Under the pieces are notes generated by a model. It was not told where the DNA came from and searched no databases. It was given only the letters and a program-made list of their open reading frames with translations. From Nosema muscidifuracis (lineage: Eukaryota; Microsporidia; Nosematidae), in NCBI GenBank assembly GCA_028335825.1, contig JAIOKI010000022.1, positions 248,001-312,000 of the forward strand: a stretch of 64,000 nt of DNA. The letters are read 5' to 3'. The translations under genes and the position numbers were made by a program. Every line of letters starts with the position of its first letter. The first letter of the stretch is position 1. Of this stretch, positions 11,248-21,643 are shown in pieces.

Positions 11248-12140
11248 AACAAATTAAAGATTAATTTTGATAAAAATTTAAATATTTTTTTTCTTTGTAT
11301 AGTATTTTAGTATTTAACTATACTAAGTAATCATATGAAAGTATTTACATATATGTCTCAATAAGTCATCTAATTTAAGTTCTTTCATATATATTTAATT
11401 AATTAGTTACTTATCCATCTATTTAACTACATAGACTATCATTCAAGGTCTATTTATCAACATTAGATATAATTTTTCTTGTTTTTAATAATGAATGTAT
11501 TCTTTTCTAGGGTGTAAATTATTGCTTATATTTTCAGTTTTAATTTCTTTGTAACGTCTAGGATTATTTTTAGTAGAAGTAACATTCTATTTTTTATAAT
11601 CATCTTAATATAAAGTCTTTTTTTATGACGTATAATTTCATATATCTCTTTCTTTTAAAATACCACTATTACCTCATTGTTAAAAAAATATCATAATTTA
11701 ATGATTTCATAATTTTTTTAATTATTAAACCTCTATCTAAAAATATTTCCTAATTCATTTTTATCCTACCACTTAAAGAAGGTTTTTTCGTTAAGTAAGT
11801 ATATTAATATTAATTTAATAAACAACTAATATTTAGATATATAAAACTTCTTAGATGTTTCTACCTTTAATTAAATTTATATTAAAACAAAAAAGCAAGA
11901 ATAGATTTGTTAATATTATATTATAATGAGTCGTCTTATATTTATTAATTAATAATTTATATTTTGTAATATATCAGTTAATATTTTTAAATTAAAAATA
12001 ATATAAACAAATATATTTATAAAATTATATTAACAAATCTATTTATTAAATATATTTATAAAAATTCTATTAACAAATTTATTTATTAAAATATTAATTA
12101 ATATTTTAATATATAAATAATAATCAAATACATCCATAAA
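11248..12140. other. Gene-free AT-rich spacer
   Basis: Nothing coding was seen. The last 150 bases before the next start consist of short repeats of an ATTAACAAATTTATTTATTAAA-like string. Confidence 0.6.
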
Positions 12141-13529
12141 ATGATGCCACCTCTATTAATTCTTGAAAATATAACTGTAAGAGAAAAACATGATTTAATT
12201 GACATTCATAAAATGATACCACCTTTATTAATTCTTGAAAATATAACTGTAAGAGAAAAATCTGATTTAATTGACAATAATAAGAATCAAAATAATGATT
12301 ATAAAATTATTAATACTAAATATGATAACAATGATATAAAATTATACAGCGAATGGATTTCTCAAATTAACAATGTTATAAATAAAATGTGTGAATCTTC
12401 TTCTAAAGATACTTCTTGTATTTCTTCTTTTCCTAAATGTTTAATAAGAAATACTAAAAAGTTTTGTGATTGTGATTCTGACTGTGTATCTGATCTACTA
12501 AAAGAAAGAAATTTTAATAATAAATGTCAATATTTTAATTTAGAAGATCTTTATGATGATACTGAACATATAAATTGTTGTGGGATGATGTATTTACCAG
12601 AAGATGGTATAATGAAACGAGTCGTACAAGGAAGAAATCATTTAAATTCAAAGATTAATTTTTTTAAATCTTTACATGATACATGCGAAGACATAGCTCA
12701 TTTTTCTAAACTACAGTGTGCTAGTACTGAACTAAGAGATCAGTGCTTAAATAAACCTGAATGTATTTTAGATTCATTTTATGGTGAATTTCCTAATGAA
12801 TGTAAAAATGAAGATTATATAAATAATTTACAACAAATGGGTGATTTCTTTATAAATTCTTTAAAGAATAAATTTGATAGCATTTCTAATGAAGAAGAAT
12901 CTGATGAAGAAATAAAAAAATTCTTTTCATGGAGATTTAGAAATAAAAGAGAAATAAAAGAAGAACAAAGAGGAATTTTTTCAAGTGATAATAATACTAG
13001 GATTGTTGATAATATTAATAATACTATTGTTGATAATAATATTAATATAGTTGATAATCAAGATATATTTAGTAATAATAATAGTATTGATGACAATAAT
13101 AATATTGTTGATAATAATACTATTGCTGACAATAATACTATTATTAATAATATTAATATTGATAATAATATTATTAATAATATTGATAATAATAATAATA
13201 ATATTGATAATAATAATAATAATATTGATAATAATAATAATAATATTGATAATAATAATAATAATATTGATAATAATAATAATAATATTGATAATAATAA
13301 TAATAATATTGATAATAATATTTCATCTATTACTCATGATCAAACTACATTTAAAACTGATTATATTATCCCTTTAACTGCAGTAGGATATTTTATTTCT
13401 ATCATTATACTTGGTATTTTAATGTATATTAATAGGAATAACAAGAAAAAATCTTTAAAAATAGGAATTGGATTTATTTCTATTATCTTGTCATTTTTAA
13501 TATTTATTCTAGTACTAAATTATTATTAA
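12141..13529 (+). CDS. Two-cysteine-module membrane protein, copy 4
   Basis: Unrecognised 462-residue member of the family. The first 48 residues are a 24-residue unit (PPLLILENITVREK core) present twice; the DNA copy includes the start codon and the bases before it. Module 1 cysteines are 84, 100, 109, 111, 115, 129 and 146 (plus 93 and 147). Module 2 cysteines are 182, 193, 202, 208 and 221. A linker of about 120 residues is Asn/Asp/Ile-rich, with seven NNNNNID units. The C-terminus has two hydrophobic segments around a NRNNKKKSLK loop. No CCC lies next to the ATG; CATCCATAAA precedes it, and the same CATAAA precedes the second copy of the unit. Either Met could be used. Inferred membrane or surface protein. 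Confidence 0.85.
   Translation: MMPPLLILENITVREKHDLIDIHKMIPPLLILENITVREKSDLIDNNKNQNNDYKIINTKYDNNDIKLYSEWISQINNVINKMCESSSKDTSCISSFPKCLIRNTKKFCDCDSDCVSDLLKERNFNNKCQYFNLEDLYDDTEHINCCGMMYLPEDGIMKRVVQGRNHLNSKINFFKSLHDTCEDIAHFSKLQCASTELRDQCLNKPECILDSFYGEFPNECKNEDYINNLQQMGDFFINSLKNKFDSISNEEESDEEIKKFFSWRFRNKREIKEEQRGIFSSDNNTRIVDNINNTIVDNNINIVDNQDIFSNNNSIDDNNNIVDNNTIADNNTIINNINIDNNIINNIDNNNNNIDNNNNNIDNNNNNIDNNNNNIDNNNNNIDNNNNNIDNNISSITHDQTTFKTDYIIPLTAVGYFISIIILGILMYINRNNKKKSLKIGIGFISIILSFLIFILVLNYY
13176..13325 (+). repeat. 21-base Asn-rich coding repeat
   Basis: About seven copies of a unit encoding NNNNNID, inside copy 4. Confidence 0.9.
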
Positions 13530-14394
13530 AATATTTTTAATTTAATAAATTTTAAGTTGAATAATCATTCAAGTAATTTTTTAATAAAGTTTTTCTTATC
13601 ATAATTTATTAAAGTCTATCTTATTTTATTATAAAGTTTATCTTATTTTATTTATAAAAGTTCATCTTATTTTATTAATAAAGTTCATCTTATATAATTA
13701 TTAAATGAATTTTTAAAACCTTAATAAATTTATTATAAAAACAGATATTTTTTAGTAGATAAAAATAGTTCCATTATATTAATTTAAATAATTTTCTTTA
13801 ATTCAGTATATATAACTAAAATTAAATCTATATTGATGCATACAATCAAGCCAATATTAAAAATTAAGTCATTGTAAAAAGAAAATGAATTAATTAAAGA
13901 CAAAATATTTGATTGATCTTCAATGTTAACAATACAGTTGATTAATAAGAATATATTTAAATATTGTTTATAAGTAGATTAAAATTTAGATGAATATAAC
14001 ACTTAATTAAATTAGAAATAAGATAATAAAAAATATTAATTTAAATAATCAGAGACTGTTACTAAAAAATAAGGCATATAAAAATATTATTTTAAATAAT
14101 CAGAGACTTTTACTTAAGAAATAAAAAATATTAATATAAATAATAAGAGACTGTTACTAAAGTATTAAAAAATATTAATTTAAATAAAATGAGACTGTTA
14201 CTAAAGTATTAAAAATTACTAATGTATATTTTCTTAAGAATCTATCAATAAAATTATTAATGTATTTTAAATTAAAGTATTAAAAATTACTAATGTATAT
14301 TTTCTTAAGAATCTATCAATAAAATTACTAATGTATATTAAAGTATTAATACTATTTATAATCTTAGTATGATATTAAAATAAAAATTAACCCC
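13530..14394. repeat. Spacer with three tandem-repeat blocks
   Basis: No gene. Repeats seen: a TTCATCTTATTTTATTAATAAAG-like unit about four times near 13605-13700; a block with GAGACTGTTACTAAA or a variant at about 14051, 14102, 14148 and 14191; and a near-perfect 71-base direct repeat at 14202-14345 ending shortly before the E2 start. Confidence 0.75.
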
Positions 14395-14826
14395 ATGTCT
14401 GATTCTTTCTCATTATACAGAATAAAAAATGAATTATCTTCTCTTATTCTTCTTAACAATACATCTTACAAAATAGATACAGAAAATATGATAATACAAT
14501 ATTTTATAAATATTAATGAAGGAATTTATATAAATAGATCTATAACTTTTAATATATATATTCCTCCTGAATATCCTTTTATATCTCCTAAGATTAAATG
14601 TATTAATAAAGTATTACATCCTAGTATAGATAAAGAAGGAAATACTTGTTTAGAAATACTTAGACATAATTGGAAATGTACTTATGGAATACAAAATATA
14701 TTTATAAATCTTTATACTATCTTTATAGAAGTAGAATGTGATAATCCATTAAATGTAGAAGTAGGAGATTTAATGAAAGAAGATTGGGATGAATATGTAA
14801 GACAAGCGAGAGAGTATAAAGATTAA
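14395..14826 (+). CDS. Ubiquitin-like conjugating enzyme E2 (UBC12-like)
   Basis: E2 enzymes carry ubiquitin or a ubiquitin-like protein on a catalytic cysteine and pass it to substrates with an E3. This 143-residue protein is a bare UBC fold: PPEYPF (57-62), HPS (75-77), GNTCLEILR with catalytic Cys85, a W at 93, and NPLN (117-120). The ILR-x-x-W string after the cysteine is the pattern I associate with NEDD8-specific UBC12, but other E2 classes cannot be ruled out. The usual HPN triad reads HPS here. The start is fixed by CCCC directly before ATG (14391-14394). A RING-H2 gene faces it tail to tail about 240 bases away; nothing shows that they act together. Confidence 0.9.
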   Translation: MSDSFSLYRIKNELSSLILLNNTSYKIDTENMIIQYFININEGIYINRSITFNIYIPPEYPFISPKIKCINKVLHPSIDKEGNTCLEILRHNWKCTYGIQNIFINLYTIFIEVECDNPLNVEVGDLMKEDWDEYVRQAREYKD

Positions 14827-14853
14827 ATAAGATAAGTGATATTTTTTATATTA

Positions 14854-14993
14854 AGAATAGATATTTTTTATATAAGTTTATAATTTCTTATATTAATCAT
14901 TTATATTATATAAAAAATATCCATTCTTAATATATATAAATCATTTACCTTTAATTATATAAATCATAAACTTATATAAAAAATATCTATTCT
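14854..14993. repeat. Perfect 28-base inverted repeat between convergent genes
   Basis: Bases 14854-14881 and 14966-14993 are exact reverse complements with 84 bases between them. The loop and the sequence up to about 15045 contain further partial copies in both directions. It lies between the 3' ends of the E2 and RING genes, so a hairpin at transcript ends is possible. A small decayed element is the alternative. Confidence 0.8.
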
Positions 14994-15069
14994 AATATTA
15001 TATCATCCATTCTTAATATATATAAATCATAAACTTATATTAAATTAATTTATATTAAATCATCTACTC

Positions 15070-15525
15070 TTAATATATTCTCATCCTACAAGTAGGACAT
15101 CTCTTCTTACTGATCATCCATGGTATAACACATTTACTATGAAAATTATGCATACATTTAAGTGTAATAATCTTAGCACTAGGTAAAAATTGTGTACAAC
15201 ATATAACACATATAACATCATTCTTATTTAATATATCTTTATAAAATGTAGTTTTATATCTCTTAATTTTATTTAAACTAATACTACTTAATTCTATATT
15301 AATATTCTCTTCTTTAATAACTTCTATTTCTGTAGGTTGAATATCTTCAAATACTGATTGATAATTTTTAGAAATATGTGAAACATTACAGAGTTCTATA
15401 TCTTCTGATGAATGATCTAAAGATTCTTCTAATATGTTTTGTGGTTTATAAAAATATAATGGGTATTTAGACTTATTTTTTGGATAATCAAAATCTTCGA
15501 TTTCGTCACTTAATTCGTAATGCAT
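15070..15525 (-). CDS. RING-H2 finger protein, probable E3 ligase
   Basis: RING-H2 domains bind two zinc ions and recruit E2 enzymes. In this 151-residue protein the last 46 residues carry C106-x2-C109, C124-x-H126-x2-H129-x2-C132 and C143-x2-C146, a complete cross-brace set that runs to three residues before the C-terminus. The N-terminal 100 residues are acidic and unrecognised, with no membrane helix. I start at the ATG at 15525; an upstream TTG is in frame but unlikely. No CCC precedes this start. Inferred: cytosolic ubiquitin ligase. Its partner may be any E2, including the neighbouring one. Confidence 0.87.
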   Translation of the reverse strand: MHYELSDEIEDFDYPKNKSKYPLYFYKPQNILEESLDHSSEDIELCNVSHISKNYQSVFEDIQPTEIEVIKEENINIELSSISLNKIKRYKTTFYKDILNKNDVICVICCTQFLPSAKIITLKCMHNFHSKCVIPWMISKKRCPTCRMRIY

Positions 15526-16552
15526 AAATATGGACAAAAAAATATTTTTATATTAAAATTTTGAATTTGTTTGAGAACAAACAAATTATTTATGAAATTT
15601 ATTTATTTTATAATATTTGAAATTTTCTATACATAAATTAGAATATTTCATAATATTTGAAATTATTTATGAACAAATTTATTTTATTATATAAGAATTT
15701 TACCATATATAAATTTGAATATGTAAAGAAATATATAAGAATCTTTTATACATAAATTAGAATATTTCATAATATTTAAAATTTTCTATACATAAAATAA
15801 AATATGTAAAAAAATATACACTATTAAAAATAAAAAATATTTCAAAATATTTATTTCTTAATTTTAATTTATAAATTAATTTATTTCTAAGGCATAATTT
15901 AAATATTCATTTAAAATAAATTTTTAAATATCTCTATTTAACTATTAAATTTAAAATTATTATATTCTTATTATTTGATTCTAATATATGATAGGGTATT
16001 ATGTATTAGATATCATATAATTAGTAAAGGAGATTATCCAATAATTTTAATATATATAAAATAATATATTAAATAGTATATAATAATATATAAGTAGTTA
16101 TAAATAATATACAATAATATATATTAAATAGTATATATTAAATAGTATATATTAAATACTATATATAATTACTATATATTAAATAGTATATAAAAACTAT
16201 ATATAAATACTATATTAATAATACAAAAGAATAAGTTAATTTAAACCTATAAAATTTTTAATATAAATAAAATATTTTTATTTTTTAAAATGTTTATTAT
16301 ATTTTTTAAATTAAACAAAAGTAAACATAAACACATCCATCATAAAAAAAAATTATATTTAAACCCTTTATTATTGATAATTGACCAATAACAATCCAAT
16401 AATTATATATAACAATTCTGCTTTAATTAACATGAAGATAAATTAAAATTAAAATTTAATTAATGTATTCTTTTATTTGATTTCTCCTTTTTATTTAAAA
16501 AAAAATCTTGAAAATTTTTAATTTAAAAATCTTCCCCCTCTATTTTTATTAA
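15526..16552. other. AT-rich spacer with palindromic repeats
   Basis: No gene. Around 16040-16230 a TATTAAATAGTATATA-like unit is repeated and partly self-complementary. A CCCCC run at 16534-16538 lies 14 bases before the homeodomain gene start. Confidence 0.6.
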
Positions 16553-17377
16553 ATGAATTCGAAAGAGTATGAGCACCATAATGAATTACAGCACCAGACT
16601 GATTATGAATACGAACACCAGAAGAGCTATGAAAATACTGTAAATACAACTGACCCGTTTATGATTAAACATAGGAAACGTACTAGTAAGAAACAGCTTG
16701 AAGTTCTTGAGAAGACTTTTGAGACTTGTATAAGACCAGATTCAAAATCTAGAAAAAAGCTTGGAGATCAGCTTAATATGACACCAAGAGCTGTACAGAT
16801 ATGGTTTCAGAATAGGAGAGCTAAAATTAAGAAGTTAAATGGGGAATATAAAATTACTAAGAAAAAAGCTCCAAAGAAATCTAAAAGTGTGGAATATGAG
16901 TCATATGGATATAAGGATGGAATGTATCAAGATAATATGGGATCATATCATGAAAATGTAGGAGTATATCAAGATAATGGGTCATATCAAGAGATGGGAT
17001 ACAAAGATAGTGTATATGGTGATTCTCAGTATTCACATTATGCTGATATGCAATACCAAGATGGTACCCCTTATCATAATCAGTATACAAGCATGCAATA
17101 CGATAATACGAATGAAGCTAGATACAATAATGAAATGTATGGAAATGGTGTCCCTAATTATTATGACTATAATAATGAGAATACTAAGTACCCTAATTAT
17201 GAAACAATGTATCCTCAATACCATAATCAACAAGAAGAGTATTACCACAAAATGTATTTAAGGAATAATACTGATAGCAGAGTAGGATATCCACCTCAAA
17301 AGTATGACAGCTATTATTATTATGATGAGAATAACACGAATGGAGAGAGTGAATATGTTGATAGGAGAAAAGAATAA
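16553..17377 (+). CDS. Homeodomain transcription factor
   Basis: Homeodomains bind DNA with a helix-turn-helix. In this 274-residue protein the domain spans about residues 40-98: a basic arm (KHRKRT), two helices, and a recognition helix RAVQIWFQNRRAK with the diagnostic W84, F85, N87 and R89. It is followed by a Lys-rich stretch (103-110), probably nuclear localisation, and a long Tyr/Asn/Asp-rich tail of loose YQDN-like repeats, which resembles a low-complexity activation or assembly region. Codon use is less AT-biased than in its neighbours. Microsporidia are known to keep a small set of divergent homeobox genes. The target sites cannot be read from here. Confidence 0.93.
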   Translation: MNSKEYEHHNELQHQTDYEYEHQKSYENTVNTTDPFMIKHRKRTSKKQLEVLEKTFETCIRPDSKSRKKLGDQLNMTPRAVQIWFQNRRAKIKKLNGEYKITKKKAPKKSKSVEYESYGYKDGMYQDNMGSYHENVGVYQDNGSYQEMGYKDSVYGDSQYSHYADMQYQDGTPYHNQYTSMQYDNTNEARYNNEMYGNGVPNYYDYNNENTKYPNYETMYPQYHNQQEEYYHKMYLRNNTDSRVGYPPQKYDSYYYYDENNTNGESEYVDRRKE

Positions 17378-18152
17378 ATTTTATAACTTATTATATTTTT
17401 ATTATTTTTAGTTATTATCTTTGTAGTTGAACTTTTAATTATTATTGAACTTAAAGTTATTATCTTTGTAATTATTGAACTTTTAGTTATTATTGAAATT
17501 TTAGTGACACTCTTATTATTGTAATTTAAGTGACACTTTTATTATTAAACTTTTAGTTATTATCTTTATGATTGATTATATTGAAATATGACTTATCTTA
17601 GTAAAATTATTTTTAATTTATTTTTTATTTGTTTACTTATCAAATAAAGTAGTAAATTAAAATTTTTTCATTTCAATATGTTTTATTTTTAATTCTAACC
17701 CAAATATTAAAAAAATTTGAATTTAATATTTATTTTTTTAACCCCTAATAATAAAATTATATTTTTGTTCTGATAATTAATAAAATCTTAATTAATTTTT
17801 TTTTAATAAATTTAAAATTCAATATTTATTTTTTTAACCCCTAATAATAAAATTATATTCTTTTTCTGAGAATTAATAAAATCTTAATTAATTTTTTTTT
17901 AATAAATATAAATTCAATATTTATTTTTTTAACCCCTAATAATTAAAAAATATTTTTGTTCTAAGAAGAAATCTTTAACTAATTTTTTATTTAATAAAAT
18001 GTTAATCTTTAACAATTAATTAATTATAAATAAACTTATGATTAATTATTAATCTCATTAAATATTCAAACTAAATTAATTTTTTTTTATTGGTGCATTG
18101 ATGACAATATATAAAAGGAGAATGTATTTAAATAGAAAATCCAAGTAACCCC
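17378..18152. repeat. Spacer with 96-base tandem repeat
   Basis: No gene. From about 17722 to 17960 there are three copies of a roughly 96-base unit, each with AACCCCTAATAA at 17740, 17836 and 17931. The 5' part (17378-17600) holds loose repeats of TTTTAGTTATTATC. Confidence 0.8.
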
Positions 18153-18338
18153 ATGCAATTATTTATATTATTCATATTCAAATGTTTATCTAACACCCTT
18201 TATAATGATGAATTAGTAACTAAAATAAAATCCTCATTAAAAGATAAAGATTATAAAAACTTATTTAGAGGAAATCATAACGGAGGAACTAAAGAAGAAG
18301 AAGATACCGTAAATAAAATATATGGTACAAAGAACTAA
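18153..18338 (+). CDS. Small secreted protein, 61 residues
   Basis: Unrecognised. A hydrophobic N-terminus (MQLFILFIFKCLSNT) looks like a signal peptide; the rest is hydrophilic and Lys-rich with no cysteine. CCCC sits directly before the ATG (18149-18152), the strongest form of the start signature in this window. It is the first of twelve consecutive plus-strand genes that begin with hydrophobic leaders. No homology can be claimed. Confidence 0.7.
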   Translation: MQLFILFIFKCLSNTLYNDELVTKIKSSLKDKDYKNLFRGNHNGGTKEEEDTVNKIYGTKN

Positions 18339-19446
18339 TTAAAAAATTACAAATATTTTTCTATTATTAATACTAAAATTTTATATTAAATTAAAAATAT
18401 CATTGAAATAATAAAATACTCACATTTTATTAATAGAGTACAACTTAAATCATAGTTCTAATAAATTTTATTTATGAGAAGACATTCTGAAGCACTTAAA
18501 AGTATTCATCTCAGATTTTATTAAATATAAGGAATTATCAACAATAAGATAAGAAAATATTCTGTTTAGAAATGTATAACTAAAAACAGGGTAAAATTAA
18601 GAATACAACACATTGAACAATTATGTACTAAAATAAGTAAAATAAAGAGAAAGTGAGATTGTATAACTTCTTTTAAAAATTTCGAATATTCGATGTGGAG
18701 AATAAAAATAAATATGAAACAAAGATAATCTCTCTTGTGATGACTTATTTTTTAATAGAGCTCCTATTGCATAGAAGAAATAAAATGTACTTTCCTAACT
18801 AAGTCATTTTCTTCTAAGGCTTGTAATCGTTAAGTTTTAGAGTCATTGATTATTTGTGAATAAATCTGCTTTGTATAGCTCTATTAAAAAATAAGTCATC
18901 ACAAGAGGGATTATTTTATCTTAAACTTATGATCAATCTGCAGTGATTAACTAGTAATATTTTTAATTTAAAATAAATTGACAGTATTTTTAAAATAAAT
19001 AAATTAATTTAGAATAACTATCAAATTATAATAAATTTTAATTAATCAAAAAAACATTAGTTATACTCATATATAAAGATTATAATACTAGTTCAGAGAG
19101 ATAATTATTATTTAATTTTATAACAAAGTTAAGAAAACTTTTATTAGTCTTTAAAACAAGCTTTATCAATTAAAGTTATGTGTTTATTGATTAAATAATA
19201 ATTACAAAAAGGCTCTATTTTTTTAATTTAAATAAGAAAAACCTAAACATCATTTAACATAATATAAATTATTATTATTGATAAATTGAATTTGACTTTT
19301 TAATTAGAAAATAGTTTTTTAATTCGTTAAACATAATATTAATTAAAAGTATTTTTTCTTGATAATTATAAATTATTAATTTAAAATGTAATTAGTCATA
19401 ATATTTTGATCACAAAAGCATAAATAGAAAATGTACCCCTACCCTA
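18339..19446. other. Spacer with MITE-like element
   Basis: No gene. The inverted-repeat element at 18726-18913 is listed separately. The remainder is AT-rich. Confidence 0.6.
18726..18913. mobile_element. MITE-like element with 37-base inverted ends
   Basis: Left arm 18726-18762 and right arm 18877-18913 are reverse complements at 36 of 37 positions. The left arm includes TGTGATGACTTATTTTTTAA. The inner 114 bases have no open frame. A small element with near-identical ends and no coding capacity is typical of non-autonomous DNA transposons. No clear target-site duplication could be read. The inner part faintly resembles patches near 1790-1870 and 36130-36210. Confidence 0.7.
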
Positions 19447-19713
19447 ATGAAGGTGTTTATATTCTTAGTTTCTGTAATTTATTGTGCTAATTATGTTGCT
19501 GATGCGCTTACAAAAGAATTAGCTGATAAAGCTGCTAAGGAAGTTATCAAGCTTGGCGAGAAAACTGCTGAAGTGGCTGCTCCTTATGTAAAGAGGGGAG
19601 TTAATAATGTTAATTCGACTATCGATTATTATGCGAGGAGACCTGATCCTATTGGTTCTATTCAGAGTGATGCTGCTGAAAAGGCAGCTTCATGGCTATT
19701 AGGGAAGAAGTGA
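19447..19713 (+). CDS. Small secreted Ala/Lys-rich helical protein
   Basis: Unrecognised 88-residue protein. A clear signal peptide ends with a plausible cleavage after VADA (residue 20). The mature part is Ala/Lys/Glu-rich and probably forms amphipathic helices, with no cysteine. Two C-runs precede the start (CCCC 19436-19439, CCC 19442-19444). Base composition is much richer in G/C than most genes here and the stop is TGA, which fits selection for strong expression. Inferred: an abundant secreted protein, perhaps of the spore wall, polar tube or host interface. That is a guess from composition only. Confidence 0.82.
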   Translation: MKVFIFLVSVIYCANYVADALTKELADKAAKEVIKLGEKTAEVAAPYVKRGVNNVNSTIDYYARRPDPIGSIQSDAAEKAASWLLGKK

Positions 19714-21421
19714 TTAAAAGTTTATTTGTTTTTGTTAAGTTACTTTATCTGATTAAGGTCTATTTAATTGAATGCTTATAATTAAGTTATAATATATAAT
19801 AGACTGATAAATATATTTAATTATAATATATAATAGGTTATAAATATAAATAATTAAATTCTTATATAGTTAAATTATAACGTATAATAGACTGATAAAT
19901 ATATTTAATTGAATGCTTACAGTTACGTTGTAAGTATAATTATTTAAATAATCGTTGCCAAATTATAAGTATATTTAATTGAATGCTTATAGTTAGTTAT
20001 AAATATATAATAGGCTGTAAGCATATTTAATTGAATGCTTATAATAAGTTTTTACTATTTAATAATCTAAGAAATTATACTTTTTATAGAATTTGGGGAT
20101 TGAGTTCAAATCAGAATGTCCAAAAGAAATTTAATTAAAATATTTGAAATTGACAATTTAAAATAGAAGTAAATAACTACAAATTTCAAATATATATAAT
20201 TACAAATTGCAAATATATATAATTAAAACTTCAAGTATATATAATTACAACTTCAAATATATAAAATAATAATTATTAATATTTTTAAAAAATAAATAAA
20301 TTTCATTCTTATGATCATTTTTTTAATTAATTTTATTCTTAAACAGGATTTAACAAAACTTATAAAAAGAAATAGAATGATTATACAAAAATATTAATAT
20401 TATATTCTATTATATATTACATAAATAAATATATTTAAATAGAAAATTTAATTTAAACTATTTGTTTTTCAAAAATAAAATGATCATTATTCTTAAAATT
20501 TAATTAAAAAAAAGAAACTTATTTTTATAAATATTATATTTAAAATGTGACTTTTTTTTACAAAATTTATAAATTCTTTATTTTCTATTTATTTAATCAA
20601 TTATTAATGATAAATTAAATTTTGACTTGAATTTTAATTTAAAGTTCTTTAATAATTGAATTTGTTTGTATTATGAAACAAAATACTTAATTATTGTATA
20701 TAATCAAATTAATGATATTTTAAAATTAAATTTATACTTCTAAATCTTTGGTAATACTTTTTAAAATCATTACCTTGTTTTTGAAATTTCAAATTATTGA
20801 TCAATTATTTTGATTAATTAATATGATTAAACAAAAGAAAATATTTTTATAAGAAACATATGGAAAGTAATTTAATTAATTTTTATAAGTTGACATTATA
20901 CAAATTTAATTAATTTTTATAAGAAAATTATGAAAAGTTAATTAATATTTTCTTTTAGTAAAATCATTTTTAGTTATTTAATATTCTTATAAGAAATAAA
21001 CACAAAGTTTTTAATTAAATTTTATAAGTTGACATTATACAAAGTTAATTAATTTTTATAAAAAATGTTACACAAAGTTTTTAATTAATTTTTATAAGTT
21101 GACATTATACAAATTTAATTAATTTTTATAAGAAAATTATAAAAAGTTATTATTTTTATAAGAAATAAACACAAAGTTTTTAATTAATATTCTTATAAAT
21201 TAACATTATAAACATATTTTTATCAAACTAGAAGTTTAAATAATTTAGTATTGTAAACAATTATTGAATATTTAAATGACTTATTTATATAATAATTTTT
21301 TAATTTATATTTATTAAAATAAGAAAAATATCAAAATTTAGATGACTTCTTCATCCGGTCATTTTTTTAATTTATATATATTAAAATAAAAATATAAATT
21401 TAGAAATGACCCATCCCCTCA
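19714..21421. repeat. Spacer with tandem-repeat blocks
   Basis: No gene. ATTTAATTGAATGCTTA recurs four times between 19761 and 20045, with partial copies between. From about 20870 to 21190 a TTAATTTTTATAAGTTGACATTATACAAA-like unit recurs in several orders. The rest is AT-rich. Confidence 0.7.
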
Positions 21422-21643
21422 ATGAAAATCTTCAATTACGTTATTTTAGGATTGTGTAGTACTATCAATAAGGATAAGGATAATAAGGCAAGACAGGTTT
21501 TTGAGGGTTTTGGTAAGATTGTAGGAGCTATTAAGGGTAACTCGGGTAGTAGTAATAGCAGTAGTAGTGGTAATGCATATGGTTCTAAGGCGATTGAAGC
21601 TATCAGAGGATCAGATTCTGGAAGCAGGTCATCTAAGAAATGA
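21422..21643 (+). CDS. Small secreted Gly/Ser-rich protein
   Basis: Unrecognised 73-residue protein: a short hydrophobic start (MKIFNYVILGLCST), a basic segment, then Gly/Ser-rich sequence with runs of Ser and Asn and a KK end. CCCC lies at 21415-21418. Like the gene at 19447 it is richer in G/C than its surroundings and ends in TGA, so the two may share high expression. The signal peptide is weaker than its neighbour's. Confidence 0.75.
   Translation: MKIFNYVILGLCSTINKDKDNKARQVFEGFGKIVGAIKGNSGSSNSSSSGNAYGSKAIEAIRGSDSGSRSSKK

Noticed and set aside
13051-13377. Ile-only frame across the Asn repeat
   Set aside because: Frame-shifted shadow of the 21-base repeat in copy 4.
16881-17261. Frames overlapping the homeodomain gene tail
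   Set aside because: Shadows of Tyr/Asn codons; no start signature.
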